In this document: one piece after another, positions 26,392 through 35,006 of the stretch
Layout of the letters: each line of letters opens with the position of its first letter
Position numbering within the stretch: the stretch's first letter is position 1
Origin: Porphyromonas uenonis DSM 23387 = JCM 13868
Lineage (GTDB): Bacteria; Bacteroidota; Bacteroidia; Bacteroidales; Porphyromonadaceae
Direction of reading: 5' to 3'
Assembly: GCF_000482365.1 (NCBI RefSeq)
Contig: NZ_KI535308.1
Coordinates: 12,343-76,342 of the forward strand
Length of the DNA stretch: 64,000 nt
Program-made: the position numbers and the translations under genes
The notes under the pieces: generated by a model
What the model saw: only the letters and a program-made list of their open reading frames with translations
Databases searched by the model: none
Told to the model about the DNA's origin: nothing

Positions 26392-26445
26392 AGAGCGAAG
26401 GCTAAGCGGTCAAGTCAACCACTTAGCCTTCGCTCTCTAATTTCT
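26392..26445 (+). terminator. Terminator of tRNA-Leu
   Basis: A 19-bp stem with one mismatch: AGAGCGAAGGCTAAGCGGT (26392-26410) pairs with 26418-26436 around a 7-nt loop, followed by CTAATTTCT. The following bases to 26481 are a simple CTAATCTCTAAAGT-type repeat of the kind also seen reversed at 459-480. Confidence 0.88.
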
Positions 26446-26491
26446 AATCTCTAAAGTCTAACCTCTAAAGTCTAATCTCTAGCTTTCTTCT

Positions 26492-26499
26492 TATATTTG
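26492..26499 (+). promoter_or_regulatory. -7 promoter element upstream of DUF721
   Basis: TATATTTG followed by C, 26 bp before the DUF721 start; it fits TAnnTTTG. Confidence 0.6.
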
Positions 26500-26525
26500 C
26501 ACCTAGCAAACGATAGACAACTCAC

Positions 26526-26816
26526 ATGCAGCGCAAAGATCCTAAGCCTCTAGGGGAAATCATATCCGACTGGCTCTCCGAGAGCCCAGAGGTAGACCAA
26601 GGGCTCCTCGAGCTCAAGGCGCTCCAATACTTGCGCACACGCTTCTACCCGCTCAGACGACAGATACGTGAGCTATCAATCTCAGACCATACACTGCGGA
26701 TGCGCATCACCTCGGCTAGCCTGCGACAAGAGATACAGCTCACGCAGCATCAGCTCATAGAGCAGATCAATGCGCACCTACAGTACGACCTTATAGACGA
26801 AATCATAATCCGATGA
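26526..26816 (+). CDS. DUF721 domain-containing protein (DciA-like)
   Basis: A 96-residue protein of the DUF721 family, which includes DciA, the replicative-helicase operator found in many bacteria without DnaC. Typical pattern: LGEIISDWLSESPEV at the N-terminus, LRMRITSASLRQEIQLTQ (~56-73) in the beta-hairpin, and a final IDEIIIR. It is short compared with full DciA, as is usual in Bacteroidota. Its stop overlaps the start of the next gene (ATGA at 26813-26816), so the two are coupled, though a functional link is not obvious. Confidence 0.85.
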   Translation: MQRKDPKPLGEIISDWLSESPEVDQGLLELKALQYLRTRFYPLRRQIRELSISDHTLRMRITSASLRQEIQLTQHQLIEQINAHLQYDLIDEIIIR

Positions 26817-28759
26817 AGCAGAGACTCGCTTACTTCTTTCACACTGGCAAACAGACGCTCCTGACTACGTTACTTTTGCTCCCGCTACTCCTCAGCAGTA
26901 GTTGTAGCAAGGTCCGAGAGGGGGTCTTTGGCTCTACCCCACTACTTGTAGACTATGTGGATGTGCATCAGGGTACGTGGGATGCCGAGCATAGCGAAGA
27001 GATATTTCCCATCGTACAGCTCCCTCATAGTCTGTTGCGTATCATCCCGTTCAAGGAGAGCTTGCGATCGGCTCGGATCAAGGGTCTACCGCTCTACACG
27101 CCAGATATAGATGGTCGCCCGCTCTTCTACCTAATCCCCGAGAGTGCCCATGCCAATCAAGACCCTTCGGGGAGGCTCAGCTTCGACTTTCAGGAGATTA
27201 CCCCGTACAGCTATCACCTTTACCTCGATGAGCTGCAGGTCAATGTGGACTTTTCGCTTACCTCTATGAGTGGTCTCTATGATCTCTCCTCACGCGACTA
27301 CAATGGTAGCGATGCGCACCAGCTCTCCTTATATATAGACCGTCGCGACTCAACCACCTGGGAGCAAGTGGCCGATGATGCACTCACGGCTGAGGTCTCC
27401 TACGGGGGCACCACGCCGACACGCATCTACCTATACTTTCAGCTCAATACGAATATCGAGCAGATGACGAGTACCATATCCCCCAGCGACACAAGCTATG
27501 AGTGCCTCACACTACGACTACAGAAGCCCAATAAGCGAATCGTAGCCAAGTACGGTATATCGCTCATCAGTTGCGAGCAAGCTAAGCGAAACTTAACCAC
27601 ACAGATCCAAAGCTTCGAGTACTCTCCACTGGTCAAGGCTGCCCGTAACGAATGGCAGAAGAGCCTGCGCAAAGTGGAGGTCTCTGGTGGCACGGAGGTG
27701 GACATGCGTAAGTTTTACACCGCTCTATACCGCTCGCACCTATGGCCCGTCAGCATCTCCGAGGATGGACAGTACTACTCCCCTATTGATGACTCGGTGC
27801 ATAGCGATGAAGGGATCACACAGTACAGCCAAGATGACCTGAGCTACACCTACGAGACCAACTATCCCCTGCTGATGCTCTATGAGCCAGATATGATGCA
27901 TGCAGTTATCGTCTCCTACCTACGAGCTATACGTGATTCAGGGGGACGGCTCCTGAAGACGCTCGATCTAGGTAGTGTGATCTACACGGAGGAGTCACCA
28001 CTCCTCTTCCTGCTCACGGATGCACTCGCCAAGGGGCTCCTCGACGAAGATATCAGACAAGCCTTTGAGGTACTCCGCACCGCCATCGATGCCGACCCTG
28101 AGCGACGCTCTGGCTACAAGCTCTGGAGCCTCTCACAGCTTGCCAATAGTCTCGGATACACGGCTCTCGCTCGAGAGTACTCAGAGCTGAGCGATACCTA
28201 TGTGCCAGTGACTGGCAGGCTCTCGGCGCAGCAAGTCGCCTCCATCCTAGAGCATCCGAGTGACTCGGCACCTATACTACTACCCGAGGGACAGATCAAT
28301 ATCGATAGTCTCTTCAGCAGTTCGCTACACTCGCTCAATGTCAATCCCGATCTCTTCGCTTTCCTCTTTACCTACAACTTGATGGGTCGTCCACACGATG
28401 CGCAGAAGTTCGTCCGTCACACCATCGACTACTTCTTTGGGGTCGGTTCTTTCGGCTATCCAGGTCCTGACGACTACGGCTCTCTGAGCGCATCGCTGGT
28501 CTTCGCTATGATGGGCTTATACCCTGTAGCACCAGGCATCGACGGCTACTCGATTGTCGCACCTGTCTTCAATGAGATCAACATTGATATGGGTGGTGGG
28601 CGCCACCTCACGATCAAAGCGAAGGGGGCCTCTCAAGTCAATAAGTATATCTCAGATCTCACCATCGGAGGGCGACCCCATACCGTTTACTGGGTCAAGC
28701 ACAGCCAGATAGCCGGCGGTGGTACCATCTCAATGTTCCTCTCCGATGCGGACAATTGA
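26813..28759 (+). CDS. GH92-like lipoprotein, probable non-catalytic
   Basis: 648 residues with lipoprotein signal LLLPLLLSSSC (Cys at ~32). The whole chain follows glycoside hydrolase family 92 (exo-alpha-mannosidases): an N-terminal sandwich with DYVDVHQGT, then MRKFYTALYRSHLWP (~300-314) and a C-terminal region with GLYPVAPGIDGYSIVAPVFNEI (in parts, ~567-590) and the final AGGGTISMFLSD. The usual catalytic surroundings GNEP(x)HH and GNEDxGQMSAW appear as VNPDLFAFLF and GPDDYGSLSASLVF, so key acidic and polar residues seem lost. It may be a sugar-binding or degenerate relative. Assignment of individual catalytic residues rests on memory of the family. Confidence 0.75.
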   Translation: MKQRLAYFFHTGKQTLLTTLLLLPLLLSSSCSKVREGVFGSTPLLVDYVDVHQGTWDAEHSEEIFPIVQLPHSLLRIIPFKESLRSARIKGLPLYTPDIDGRPLFYLIPESAHANQDPSGRLSFDFQEITPYSYHLYLDELQVNVDFSLTSMSGLYDLSSRDYNGSDAHQLSLYIDRRDSTTWEQVADDALTAEVSYGGTTPTRIYLYFQLNTNIEQMTSTISPSDTSYECLTLRLQKPNKRIVAKYGISLISCEQAKRNLTTQIQSFEYSPLVKAARNEWQKSLRKVEVSGGTEVDMRKFYTALYRSHLWPVSISEDGQYYSPIDDSVHSDEGITQYSQDDLSYTYETNYPLLMLYEPDMMHAVIVSYLRAIRDSGGRLLKTLDLGSVIYTEESPLLFLLTDALAKGLLDEDIRQAFEVLRTAIDADPERRSGYKLWSLSQLANSLGYTALAREYSELSDTYVPVTGRLSAQQVASILEHPSDSAPILLPEGQINIDSLFSSSLHSLNVNPDLFAFLFTYNLMGRPHDAQKFVRHTIDYFFGVGSFGYPGPDDYGSLSASLVFAMMGLYPVAPGIDGYSIVAPVFNEINIDMGGGRHLTIKAKGASQVNKYISDLTIGGRPHTVYWVKHSQIAGGGTISMFLSDADN

Positions 28760-28855
28760 CCACTTCAACCTTCGACCCCTTGCATATCTGATAGAAATGT
28801 TGTAAGTTAGTGGCGAATTAAGGAAACACATACAAATCATTAAGTGCATACAGTT

Positions 28856-29116
28856 ATGGCAAAGGAAACAATCTCATTCAACGAACTGCGTCGCATCAAG
28901 GATAGCCTACCTGATGGCTCGATGCACAAGATTGCAGAGCAACTAGGTCTCCGTGTAGACACCGTCAGAAACTACTTCGGAGGGGCTAACTACGAAGATG
29001 GTCGTGGTGCTGGAGTACACATCGAGGCAGGTCCCGATGGTGGTATCGTAGTCATTGATGACAACACCATCCTCAATCAGGCTCGTACCATCATAGGCGA
29101 GGAGCCTGTCCTCTAA
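28856..29116 (+). CDS. Small Bacteroidota DNA-binding protein
   Basis: 86 residues from the ATG at 28856 (an in-frame ATG at 28844 adds MHTV and is less likely). The N-terminal half is a helix-turn-helix: FNELRRIKDSLPDG, then MHKIAEQLGLRVDTVRNYFG (~23-42), in which VDTVRNYFGG looks like the recognition helix. The C-terminal half is Gly-rich (HIEAGPDGGIVVIDD) and ends GEEPVL. Proteins of this shape are widespread in Bacteroidales, and I know no characterised function. A hairpin terminator follows at 29132. Confidence 0.75.
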   Translation: MAKETISFNELRRIKDSLPDGSMHKIAEQLGLRVDTVRNYFGGANYEDGRGAGVHIEAGPDGGIVVIDDNTILNQARTIIGEEPVL

Positions 29117-29131
29117 AGAAAAAGCTTGCAA

Positions 29132-29165
29132 CAGTCAGTGGCCTACCAGTCACTGACTGCTCTTC
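29132..29165 (+). terminator. Terminator after the small DNA-binding gene
   Basis: CAGTCAGTG (29132-29140) pairs exactly with CACTGACTG (29151-29159), followed by CTCTTCTC. Confidence 0.7.
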
Positions 29166-29237
29166 TCACACCCTATCACAAAGTTGTCGCCACCCGAGCG
29201 ACACCACACGATTACATTAACCATTATCACCACATCT

Positions 29238-30422
29238 ATGCCACAAGACAAAGACCAGTCCAAGCTGGTGACTGTAGCTATACACACCTACGAGAAGGCG
29301 CAGATCCTCCAGAGCCTGCTCGAAAGTCAAGGCATACCAGCTACACTACACAATGTCAATACGGTACAGCCTGTATTCTCGACAGGGGTACGAGTACGTA
29401 TCGCAGAGCGTGACCTGCCTCGCGCACTAGCCTACATAGAGGATCTCAAGTGGGATCTAGACGAGGCATACGATGTCCTGCAGGAGAAGTCCGACCTAGC
29501 CAACGAATCACCCGACACGGCTCACGTCGCTGCATACAAAGGGTATGTGCTCATCCCTGTGGACTTCAGCTCTTATACGGACAAGATCGTCAAGCTCGGC
29601 TTCCACTTTGCAGCACGCCGAGAGCTACACGTGCTACTCATGCACGTATATACGGGCACAATGCCTCAGATGAACTTCCCCTATGGTGACTTTACCGCAC
29701 TGCTACCACAGATACAGGAAGCTTCGCAACAGGAGGCAGGAAAAGCTGAGCGTCAGATGACTGAGCTCTCGAAGGAGATCGATGCCAAGATGGCTGACGG
29801 CTCACTACCCCAGGTCACCTACCGCACCACCATCCGTGACGGCATCCCTGCCGACGAGATCCTACGCTATGCTAAGCGTAACCTCCCCGCCATCATCATC
29901 ATGGGTACACGAGGCAAAACAGAGGATAGCGACTACATCGTCGGTAGTGTCGCTGCCGAAATCATTGATCGAGCACAAGCTCCCGTCCTGGTAGTCCCTG
30001 AGAAGGTTGCTATCGACGACCTCATGCAGGTCAAGCATGTAGGCGTGGCGACCAGCTTCGACCAGAGAGACCTCGTACTCTTCGATCAGATGATGCAACT
30101 GATGAAGCCCCTAGCGCCAGAGTATAGACTCTTCAACGTGTCACGCTCTGAGGGTAAGTGGGGAGACGTACAGCTACAAGCCATTCAAGGGTACAATAAG
30201 CAGCAGTACCCCGAGGCGCACATCGAGTGGACCAAGCTAAACGAAGGAGAGCTCTATGCCGCTCTAGAGGAGTTTGTCGCAAAGCATCAAGTCGAGCTCA
30301 TTGTGGTCAATACCTACAAGCGACGTGTACTCGCCAAGCTCTTTAATCCGACGATGGCTCGGCGCATGCTCTTCCACGCTGGGACACCTATCCTCGTGAT
30401 GCACAGCAATTCATCTAGGTAA
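29238..30422 (+). CDS. DUF2007-like plus tandem universal stress protein
   Basis: 394 residues from the ATG at 29238; an earlier in-frame ATG lacks family sequence. Residues ~8-72 (VTVAIHTYEKAQILQSLLES, GIPATLHN, RVRIAERDLPRALAYIEDLK) resemble DUF2007, a putative signal-transducing domain. Two UspA domains follow. The first (~95-245) has YVLIPVDFSSYTDKIVKLGF and the ATP-loop-like IIIMGTRGKTEDSDYIVGSV with PVLVVPE. The second (~250-394) is more divergent and ends ARRMLFHAGTPILVMHS. It probably binds nucleotides in the cytoplasm and takes part in stress adaptation. Confidence 0.87.
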   Translation: MPQDKDQSKLVTVAIHTYEKAQILQSLLESQGIPATLHNVNTVQPVFSTGVRVRIAERDLPRALAYIEDLKWDLDEAYDVLQEKSDLANESPDTAHVAAYKGYVLIPVDFSSYTDKIVKLGFHFAARRELHVLLMHVYTGTMPQMNFPYGDFTALLPQIQEASQQEAGKAERQMTELSKEIDAKMADGSLPQVTYRTTIRDGIPADEILRYAKRNLPAIIIMGTRGKTEDSDYIVGSVAAEIIDRAQAPVLVVPEKVAIDDLMQVKHVGVATSFDQRDLVLFDQMMQLMKPLAPEYRLFNVSRSEGKWGDVQLQAIQGYNKQQYPEAHIEWTKLNEGELYAALEEFVAKHQVELIVVNTYKRRVLAKLFNPTMARRMLFHAGTPILVMHSNSSR

Positions 30423-30460
30423 AAGACCCTACTAGCTGGAGGACAGCTATAGATACAATG

Positions 30461-30498
30461 AGAGCTCCGTAAGTCTAACTTGCGGAGCTCTCTTTGTG
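30461..30498 (+). terminator. Terminator of the Usp gene
   Basis: AGAGCTCCGTAAG (30461-30473) pairs with CTTGCGGAGCTCT (30479-30491) around a 5-nt loop, followed by CTTTGTG. Confidence 0.87.
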
Positions 30499-30649
30499 TA
30501 CGAAGTCCTCGGATAGCAGACAGGGCTGACGCATCATAATCAGCCCTTTAGAAGCCACACATGACGATAACTAGGGGATACGTGGTTTGAATATCGCTAC
30601 AGAGTGGCTACAGGACCTCGCTGATTACACCTTCTCCCCGAAGAATGGA

Positions 30650-30755
30650 ATTCCTACCTAGGAATTTGCCAAATAAGTACCTAGGAATTTGCCCATTTCC
30701 TACGTAGGAAATAAAAAATACTTCGGAGGAATCAAATGAAACTTCGGAGGAAGCG
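30650..30755. repeat. 22-bp-period palindrome array 4 (degenerate)
   Basis: Units with 21-23 bp spacing: ATTCCTACCTAGGAAT at 30650, then GTACCTAGGAATTTG, ATTTCCTACGTAGGAAAT, and CTTCGGAGGAA twice near 30721 and 30742. The GGAGGAA half-sites resemble arrays 1, 3 and 5. The 30423-31294 spacer contains this array, the palindrome TATAAACG-TCT-CGTTTATA (30766-30784), a GTACCTTTGC sequence (30973-30982) and a promoter. No convincing gene is present. Confidence 0.7.
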
Positions 30756-31182
30756 AAAGTGTTTTTATAAACGTCTCGTTTATAGAGCGATGCGAATGTT
30801 GTGAAACATCGTGTAGCCATTTTGTAGCCAAACAGGCACTTTCAAAGACCTCGGTGGAAGGAGGTAGAAACTATCTCTTCATCACAAGGGCAAATATACA
30901 ACTTATTTTCCAAATAGACAAGAGGTTCCCCCTTAATCTTGGGGCATCTACAGTTTATTACAGCGACTATGCGTACCTTTGCGATGAAGAACTGACAACT
31001 TCAAGTGGGGAGATGTGATACCTGACGCTCTTATTTTCGAATACTTTGAGTCCATTATATACGTAAGCTCCAAAGAGACAGAATAATATGTCTAAAAAGA
31101 TTGGGTTAAAGACCAGAATTTTAGGGCTACCTATAGGGGAAAACGGCAGAACTGAGAAAGCGGAAAATAAAGGTGGAAAAAT

Positions 31183-31213
31183 TTGGTGTGTCAGATGTTT
31201 TTGGTATCTTTGT
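31183..31213 (+). promoter_or_regulatory. Strong Bacteroidota promoter for the lipoprotein pair
   Basis: TTTG (31183-31186), exactly 19 bp, then TATCTTTG (31206-31213). It matches both boxes of the consensus and lies 81 bp before the first lipoprotein start. A short open frame over 31088-31285 runs across it and is therefore not supported. Confidence 0.8.
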
Positions 31214-31294
31214 AATAGAGATGAAGAGAAATCTCTTGATTACAAACAGCAAGAGAGACAGCAATTTAGACAACCAACAAACTGAAATAGAGAT

Positions 31295-31858
31295 ATGAAT
31301 ACGACAAAGAAATGGAGCCTTGTAGCAGTGTTATGTGGACTGTTCACGATAACTCTCCTAACCGCTTGTGGCGGTGGTACGCGCAATGAGCCAAACCCTA
31401 ATAATAAGGGTAATCACAACAATGCAGATAAAGTTACCGAACACACCATTGAGCATGTTTTTATGTTTGAGGCAAATAGTCCTGTTGATTTTACGTGGCG
31501 AGGTGGAGCATTTGCTTACAAAATAGACCTGCGATTTAATGGAAAAGAAGTCGGATACGCATTAGCTTCAGAAATTTCAGAAGAAGACATAACACACGGA
31601 CATTACGTTGTGACTGCAAAACTACAAGACGATGGACAAAACATTTCTGAAGAAGGAACATTGGAGTCCATTTTTCAGATACATATACCAGGCGATGCAG
31701 ATAGTGACTATCTGCTGAATAAGACAAAAAATTCTCTTACGTACACGATAGAGGAAAGAATTGATGGGGAAACAATAAAAAAGGAAAGCAAAACAATCGT
31801 CCTTGATTACGACAATAGCAGTAATGTCGTGAATATCGTTTCTAATGTCAAATTCTAG
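31295..31858 (+). CDS. Lipoprotein of unknown function, paralogue 1
   Basis: 187 residues with an unmistakable lipoprotein signal (KKWSLVAVLCGLFTITLLTA-C, Cys at ~25), a GGGTRNEPNPNN linker and a beta-rich mature domain of ~145 residues ending in LTYTIEERIDGETIKKESK. I do not recognise the family. The next gene has an almost identical signal and linker with a largely different mature domain, though the C-terminal strand (EKI/EERI..ESKTI) is similar. Base composition is more AT-rich than the chromosomal genes to the left, consistent with acquired DNA near the ICE. Confidence 0.7.
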   Translation: MNTTKKWSLVAVLCGLFTITLLTACGGGTRNEPNPNNKGNHNNADKVTEHTIEHVFMFEANSPVDFTWRGGAFAYKIDLRFNGKEVGYALASEISEEDITHGHYVVTAKLQDDGQNISEEGTLESIFQIHIPGDADSDYLLNKTKNSLTYTIEERIDGETIKKESKTIVLDYDNSSNVVNIVSNVKF

Positions 31859-31889
31859 CAAGAAAGTAGATAAACCCAAATAGAGGGAT

Positions 31890-32480
31890 ATGAATACGAC
31901 AAAGAAATGGAGCCTTTTGGCAGTGTTATGTGGACTGTTCACAATAACTCTTCTAACCGCTTGTGGCGGTGGTACGCGCAATGAGCCAAACCCTAATAAG
32001 GGTAATGAAACGAATAACGAAAACGAGGAGGTCATTCCTATTGAGCAAACACTAACATTAAAGTCCGATAGACCTATAATGTTTGACTGCTTTGCATTTG
32101 GGGTCTTTACGCTCTATGTAAATGGTGTTGACAAAGGGACATCGTATATTTCGTCTGATGAGCGAGATTCAGAAGAGGGGAACTTGGTTGTTCCAGCGAA
32201 TACACTAAAAACGTATCACTTCACAACTGCTCCACACCCATATAGTCCAAGTACACCAATGGAGCTAACCTTGAATTTTAGCTTTGAAGCTAAAGACCAA
32301 CGTTTTAAAGACCCTAACAAACCTTTCGACTTACCGCAACCTATTGAGACTACGGTCACATTTACTTGGCAAGAAAAGATAAACAAAAAGGTGACAAGAG
32401 AGGAAAGTAAGACTATAATCCTTTCTGAAGATAATGGGTGGAGCTATAAAAGCAGAGAATACAGTACAAAGTCAAAGTAA
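31890..32480 (+). CDS. Lipoprotein of unknown function, paralogue 2
   Basis: 196 residues. The first ~37 residues and the ~110 bp that encode them are nearly identical to those of the preceding gene (signal LLTAC, linker GGGTRNEPNPN). The mature part (LTLKSDRPIMFDCFAFGVFT, then VTFTWQEKINKKVTREESKT near the end) is only weakly related. It lies 31 bp after the first gene and is followed by a terminator, so the two form a small operon. Function is unknown; membrane exposure is inferred from the lipobox. Confidence 0.7.
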   Translation: MNTTKKWSLLAVLCGLFTITLLTACGGGTRNEPNPNKGNETNNENEEVIPIEQTLTLKSDRPIMFDCFAFGVFTLYVNGVDKGTSYISSDERDSEEGNLVVPANTLKTYHFTTAPHPYSPSTPMELTLNFSFEAKDQRFKDPNKPFDLPQPIETTVTFTWQEKINKKVTREESKTIILSEDNGWSYKSREYSTKSK

Positions 32481-32510
32481 ACGCAACCATAGAAATAGAA
32501 AATAGAATAA

Positions 32511-32546
32511 ACACGGGCGGTAGAAAACCTCTATCGCTCGTGTTTT
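32511..32546. terminator. Terminator after the lipoprotein pair
   Basis: ACACGGGCGGTAG (32511-32523) pairs with CTATCGCTCGTGT (32531-32543) with G-T wobble and is followed by TTTTGTGTTTT on the plus strand. The 32547-32725 spacer to the convergent traQ shows nothing further. Confidence 0.8.
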
Positions 32547-32725
32547 GTGTTTTATCTCTTTACGAGATGGAGACGCACTTGACTCGCAGTTAGTGAGAAC
32601 AGGAGCTGGGACACAAAGGCTCAACGCTTAAAACCGACAAACCACATACCCAACGAGCCTATTTTCCCAACTCCTGACATTCTCTTATATGAAATCAACA
32701 GAGATCTTCTATACTATATAAAGAC

Positions 32726-34351
32726 CTACTCAAGGACAGTAAAGAAGTCCGTGAAGCTATTCCAAAACGATTTTTCAGCCATACCTAGAAGTTGCAAAGT
32801 GCGAATAGGTTGATCTGAATAAGGGGCACGCATCATAGCGAGCATAAGAAATAGAGGCTTGCGGTCGGTGCGACCATAGTCAGGAGAGCTGGGATCTGAT
32901 ATACTAACGTTTGGTAAGACGACAACAATAAAGCCATCGGACGTGCCATAGGCGACTGAGTGAGATAGAGCTGTATAGTCAGCCTTAACCCCACGCCCTT
33001 TAGCCTTGTCTCGCATAGCCCAAAGGACGAAATTCTGACGGTCGCCATAAACGGCTCCATCTAGAGGGGTGACTAGCGGGACAAACTTGCCATCGCCTTT
33101 TTCCGAATCCCACTGTGTCAGACGGAAGAAAAACTTAGAACCCTCATTGTGGCTGTAAATCAATTTGACAATCATACGTGAGGGTACGTAGGTGGTCTTG
33201 TCAGAAGAGTACTGCTTCCCATTGATAATGATAGACTTGGTGACACCAGTCTCAGGTAGCCCTTTGACAGGTAAGTCAGAGGCAGGTACGACAAAGCAAC
33301 CATTCTTGTCGGTCTGGTATCTCTTGTCAGGTATACGGGGTAAGCCACTAATAGTGGCGAAGGGAACTGGCACAGAATCGGGGGAGAGACACTGATAGAG
33401 ACAAGCTCCATCTTCTATACGTACGCCATTGGCGACCACCGTTTTCTTTTCGTTTGTTGTGGGATCAGTATAAGTCACCTCTGGAGACTTGCTAATGAGT
33501 AATACTTCGTACTTGCCTTGCTTTTTGAGGGCTGGGACAAGAACTCCGTCGGGATATTGGGGAGTAATAGGAGCAGGAGGTGCTGGGACTGGAGTTTTTA
33601 CCCCGTCGATGTAGTAGTACCCATCAACTATAGTTACCACAGGTTTATGTCCAGGCTTGATAACAATACCAGTGTCCGCCCCATTGATATAGTAATTACC
33701 ATTTTCTCCGAGAGCTACGTCTCCTATTGGTGGAATACTGCTCTCGTCAGGTTGGGGGTGGACAGGTACGGAGGTTTTTACTCCATCAAGGTAGTAGTAC
33801 CCGTCAACTATAGTCACTACAGGCGTGTGATTAGGGTCTGTAATAGCAATGCCGGTGTCAAAGCCATTGATATAGTAATTACCATTTTCTCCGTGAGTAA
33901 CAACTGCCGATGAATCAGAAGGGCTGTCTCCTCCCCCAACTGAATTATCAGACAAGTTAAACTCTAATACTAGATTTTGCTCCTGACCAGCGTCATCAGA
34001 CACGACCAATTCGATGGTGTGCTGATTACCCTCTTTAGGAGTATAATATAGGCGGAAGTCGCCTACGGCTAAGTCGTAATTATCGTTGTCGGCAAGCTCA
34101 ACACCACCAACATTCAGTAGGAGGCATCCCTTGCCGCTACGTTGAAACTTACGTATGTAGTACTTGCGAGTGACAAAGAGCTTCTGTGGAGTGAGCTTAC
34201 ATCTCACCTCCACTGCCTGCCCTTTAGTCGCATCTTGATGGTATGGCATCAGCTCTACCTCAAAGGGGTAGACCTCCTGCACATCAACCTCTCTAGAGCA
34301 AGCTCCTAGTAGCATTGCTAGCAGGATCGGTAGGATAAAGTATCTATTCAT
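32726..34351 (-). CDS. traQ: Conjugative transfer lipoprotein TraQ (DUF3872) with added extracellular-type repeats
   Basis: The signal LLLAMLLGAC-type lipobox (Cys18) is followed by a TraQ/DUF3872 domain (~25-133): VYPFEVELMPYHQDATKGQA, KYYIRKFQRSGKGCLLL, DFRLYYTP. TraQ alone is normally only ~140-150 residues. Here two ~43-residue repeats follow (154-196 and 215-256: GENGNYYINGxDTGI, then PVVTIVDGYYYxDGVKT), and then a ~285-residue C-terminal region with beta-rich sequence that I do not recognise. It is the last gene of the tra operon, 11 bp after traO. The extension suggests an adhesin- or partner-binding function added to TraQ. Confidence 0.82.
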   Translation of the reverse strand: MNRYFILPILLAMLLGACSREVDVQEVYPFEVELMPYHQDATKGQAVEVRCKLTPQKLFVTRKYYIRKFQRSGKGCLLLNVGGVELADNDNYDLAVGDFRLYYTPKEGNQHTIELVVSDDAGQEQNLVLEFNLSDNSVGGGDSPSDSSAVVTHGENGNYYINGFDTGIAITDPNHTPVVTIVDGYYYLDGVKTSVPVHPQPDESSIPPIGDVALGENGNYYINGADTGIVIKPGHKPVVTIVDGYYYIDGVKTPVPAPPAPITPQYPDGVLVPALKKQGKYEVLLISKSPEVTYTDPTTNEKKTVVANGVRIEDGACLYQCLSPDSVPVPFATISGLPRIPDKRYQTDKNGCFVVPASDLPVKGLPETGVTKSIIINGKQYSSDKTTYVPSRMIVKLIYSHNEGSKFFFRLTQWDSEKGDGKFVPLVTPLDGAVYGDRQNFVLWAMRDKAKGRGVKADYTALSHSVAYGTSDGFIVVVLPNVSISDPSSPDYGRTDRKPLFLMLAMMRAPYSDQPIRTLQLLGMAEKSFWNSFTDFFTVLE

Positions 34352-34362
34352 AGTCTGTAGTT

Positions 34363-34995
34363 TTAGAAGTTAAATCGGAAGCCCATTGTGGCTAGAGGCC
34401 GAAATAGGTTAAGCTGGGAGCCGACTAAGAAGTTTCCATCACCACGTATCGTCAGGAGCCAATTGTCTGTAAGAAAGATTTCTGCTGATAGATGAGCAGA
34501 GCCTCCATAGACAAAGTGGGAGCGAGAGCGTATGGTGGCTCCATTGCTTAGGTCATACTGTCGTCTATTAACGTCCTCGTAGCCACATAGCGCAGACAAG
34601 CCAGCGTAAAGCAGGAAGGTGTGGGTGTAGTCAGAGAGTATTGGGTACATATAGCCAGCTTTGAAGAGGTAATCCTCTACAGGTATAGAGTAGCTATTGG
34701 TCAAAGCATCAGAATAGGATCTCTTGTCGTGACTATACTCCATTCCTACCACGAGGTAGTCAGCGTGGAAGAAGTAGTGCGTATAGTCTATCCGAGCCGA
34801 CCAATTGCCCCATTGGACAAATGGAGTCTCGTTGGTTAGCGGTACCCCACCCGATAGAATTAATCCATCTTGGTGGGGTATGGCACGTTGTGCCTTGCTT
34901 ACACTTGGCAGAGCCAACAGTAATAGGCACAACAAAGCTACAGGAAGGCTAGTCAGCCTCCCATAGCGTATCGGATTATTGATTGTCATAGTCAT
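34363..34995 (-). CDS. traO: Conjugative transfer outer-membrane protein TraO
   Basis: A 210-residue protein with a signal peptide (LLCLLLLALPSVSKAQ at ~21-36) and a beta-barrel-like mature part: GLILSGGVPLT, YFFHADYLVVGMEYSHDKRSYS, then alternating strands to the C-terminal aromatic ATMGFRFNF. This matches TraO of Bacteroidales conjugative transposons in size, pattern and position between traN and traQ. It is probably located in the outer membrane. The start at 34995 or 34989 (M3) is equally possible. Confidence 0.88.
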   Translation of the reverse strand: MTMTINNPIRYGRLTSLPVALLCLLLLALPSVSKAQRAIPHQDGLILSGGVPLTNETPFVQWGNWSARIDYTHYFFHADYLVVGMEYSHDKRSYSDALTNSYSIPVEDYLFKAGYMYPILSDYTHTFLLYAGLSALCGYEDVNRRQYDLSNGATIRSRSHFVYGGSAHLSAEIFLTDNWLLTIRGDGNFLVGSQLNLFRPLATMGFRFNF

Positions 34996-35006
34996 AAATC
35001 AGGGGA

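Noticed and set aside
26437-26481. CTAATCTCTAAAGT-like repeats as a specific element
   Set aside because: Similar simple sequences occur widely between Bacteroidota genes (also 459-480 here). Nothing links them to a function.
31088-31285. 65-residue plus-strand gene
   Set aside because: It spans a near-perfect promoter (31183-31213), and its product has no family and low-complexity ends.
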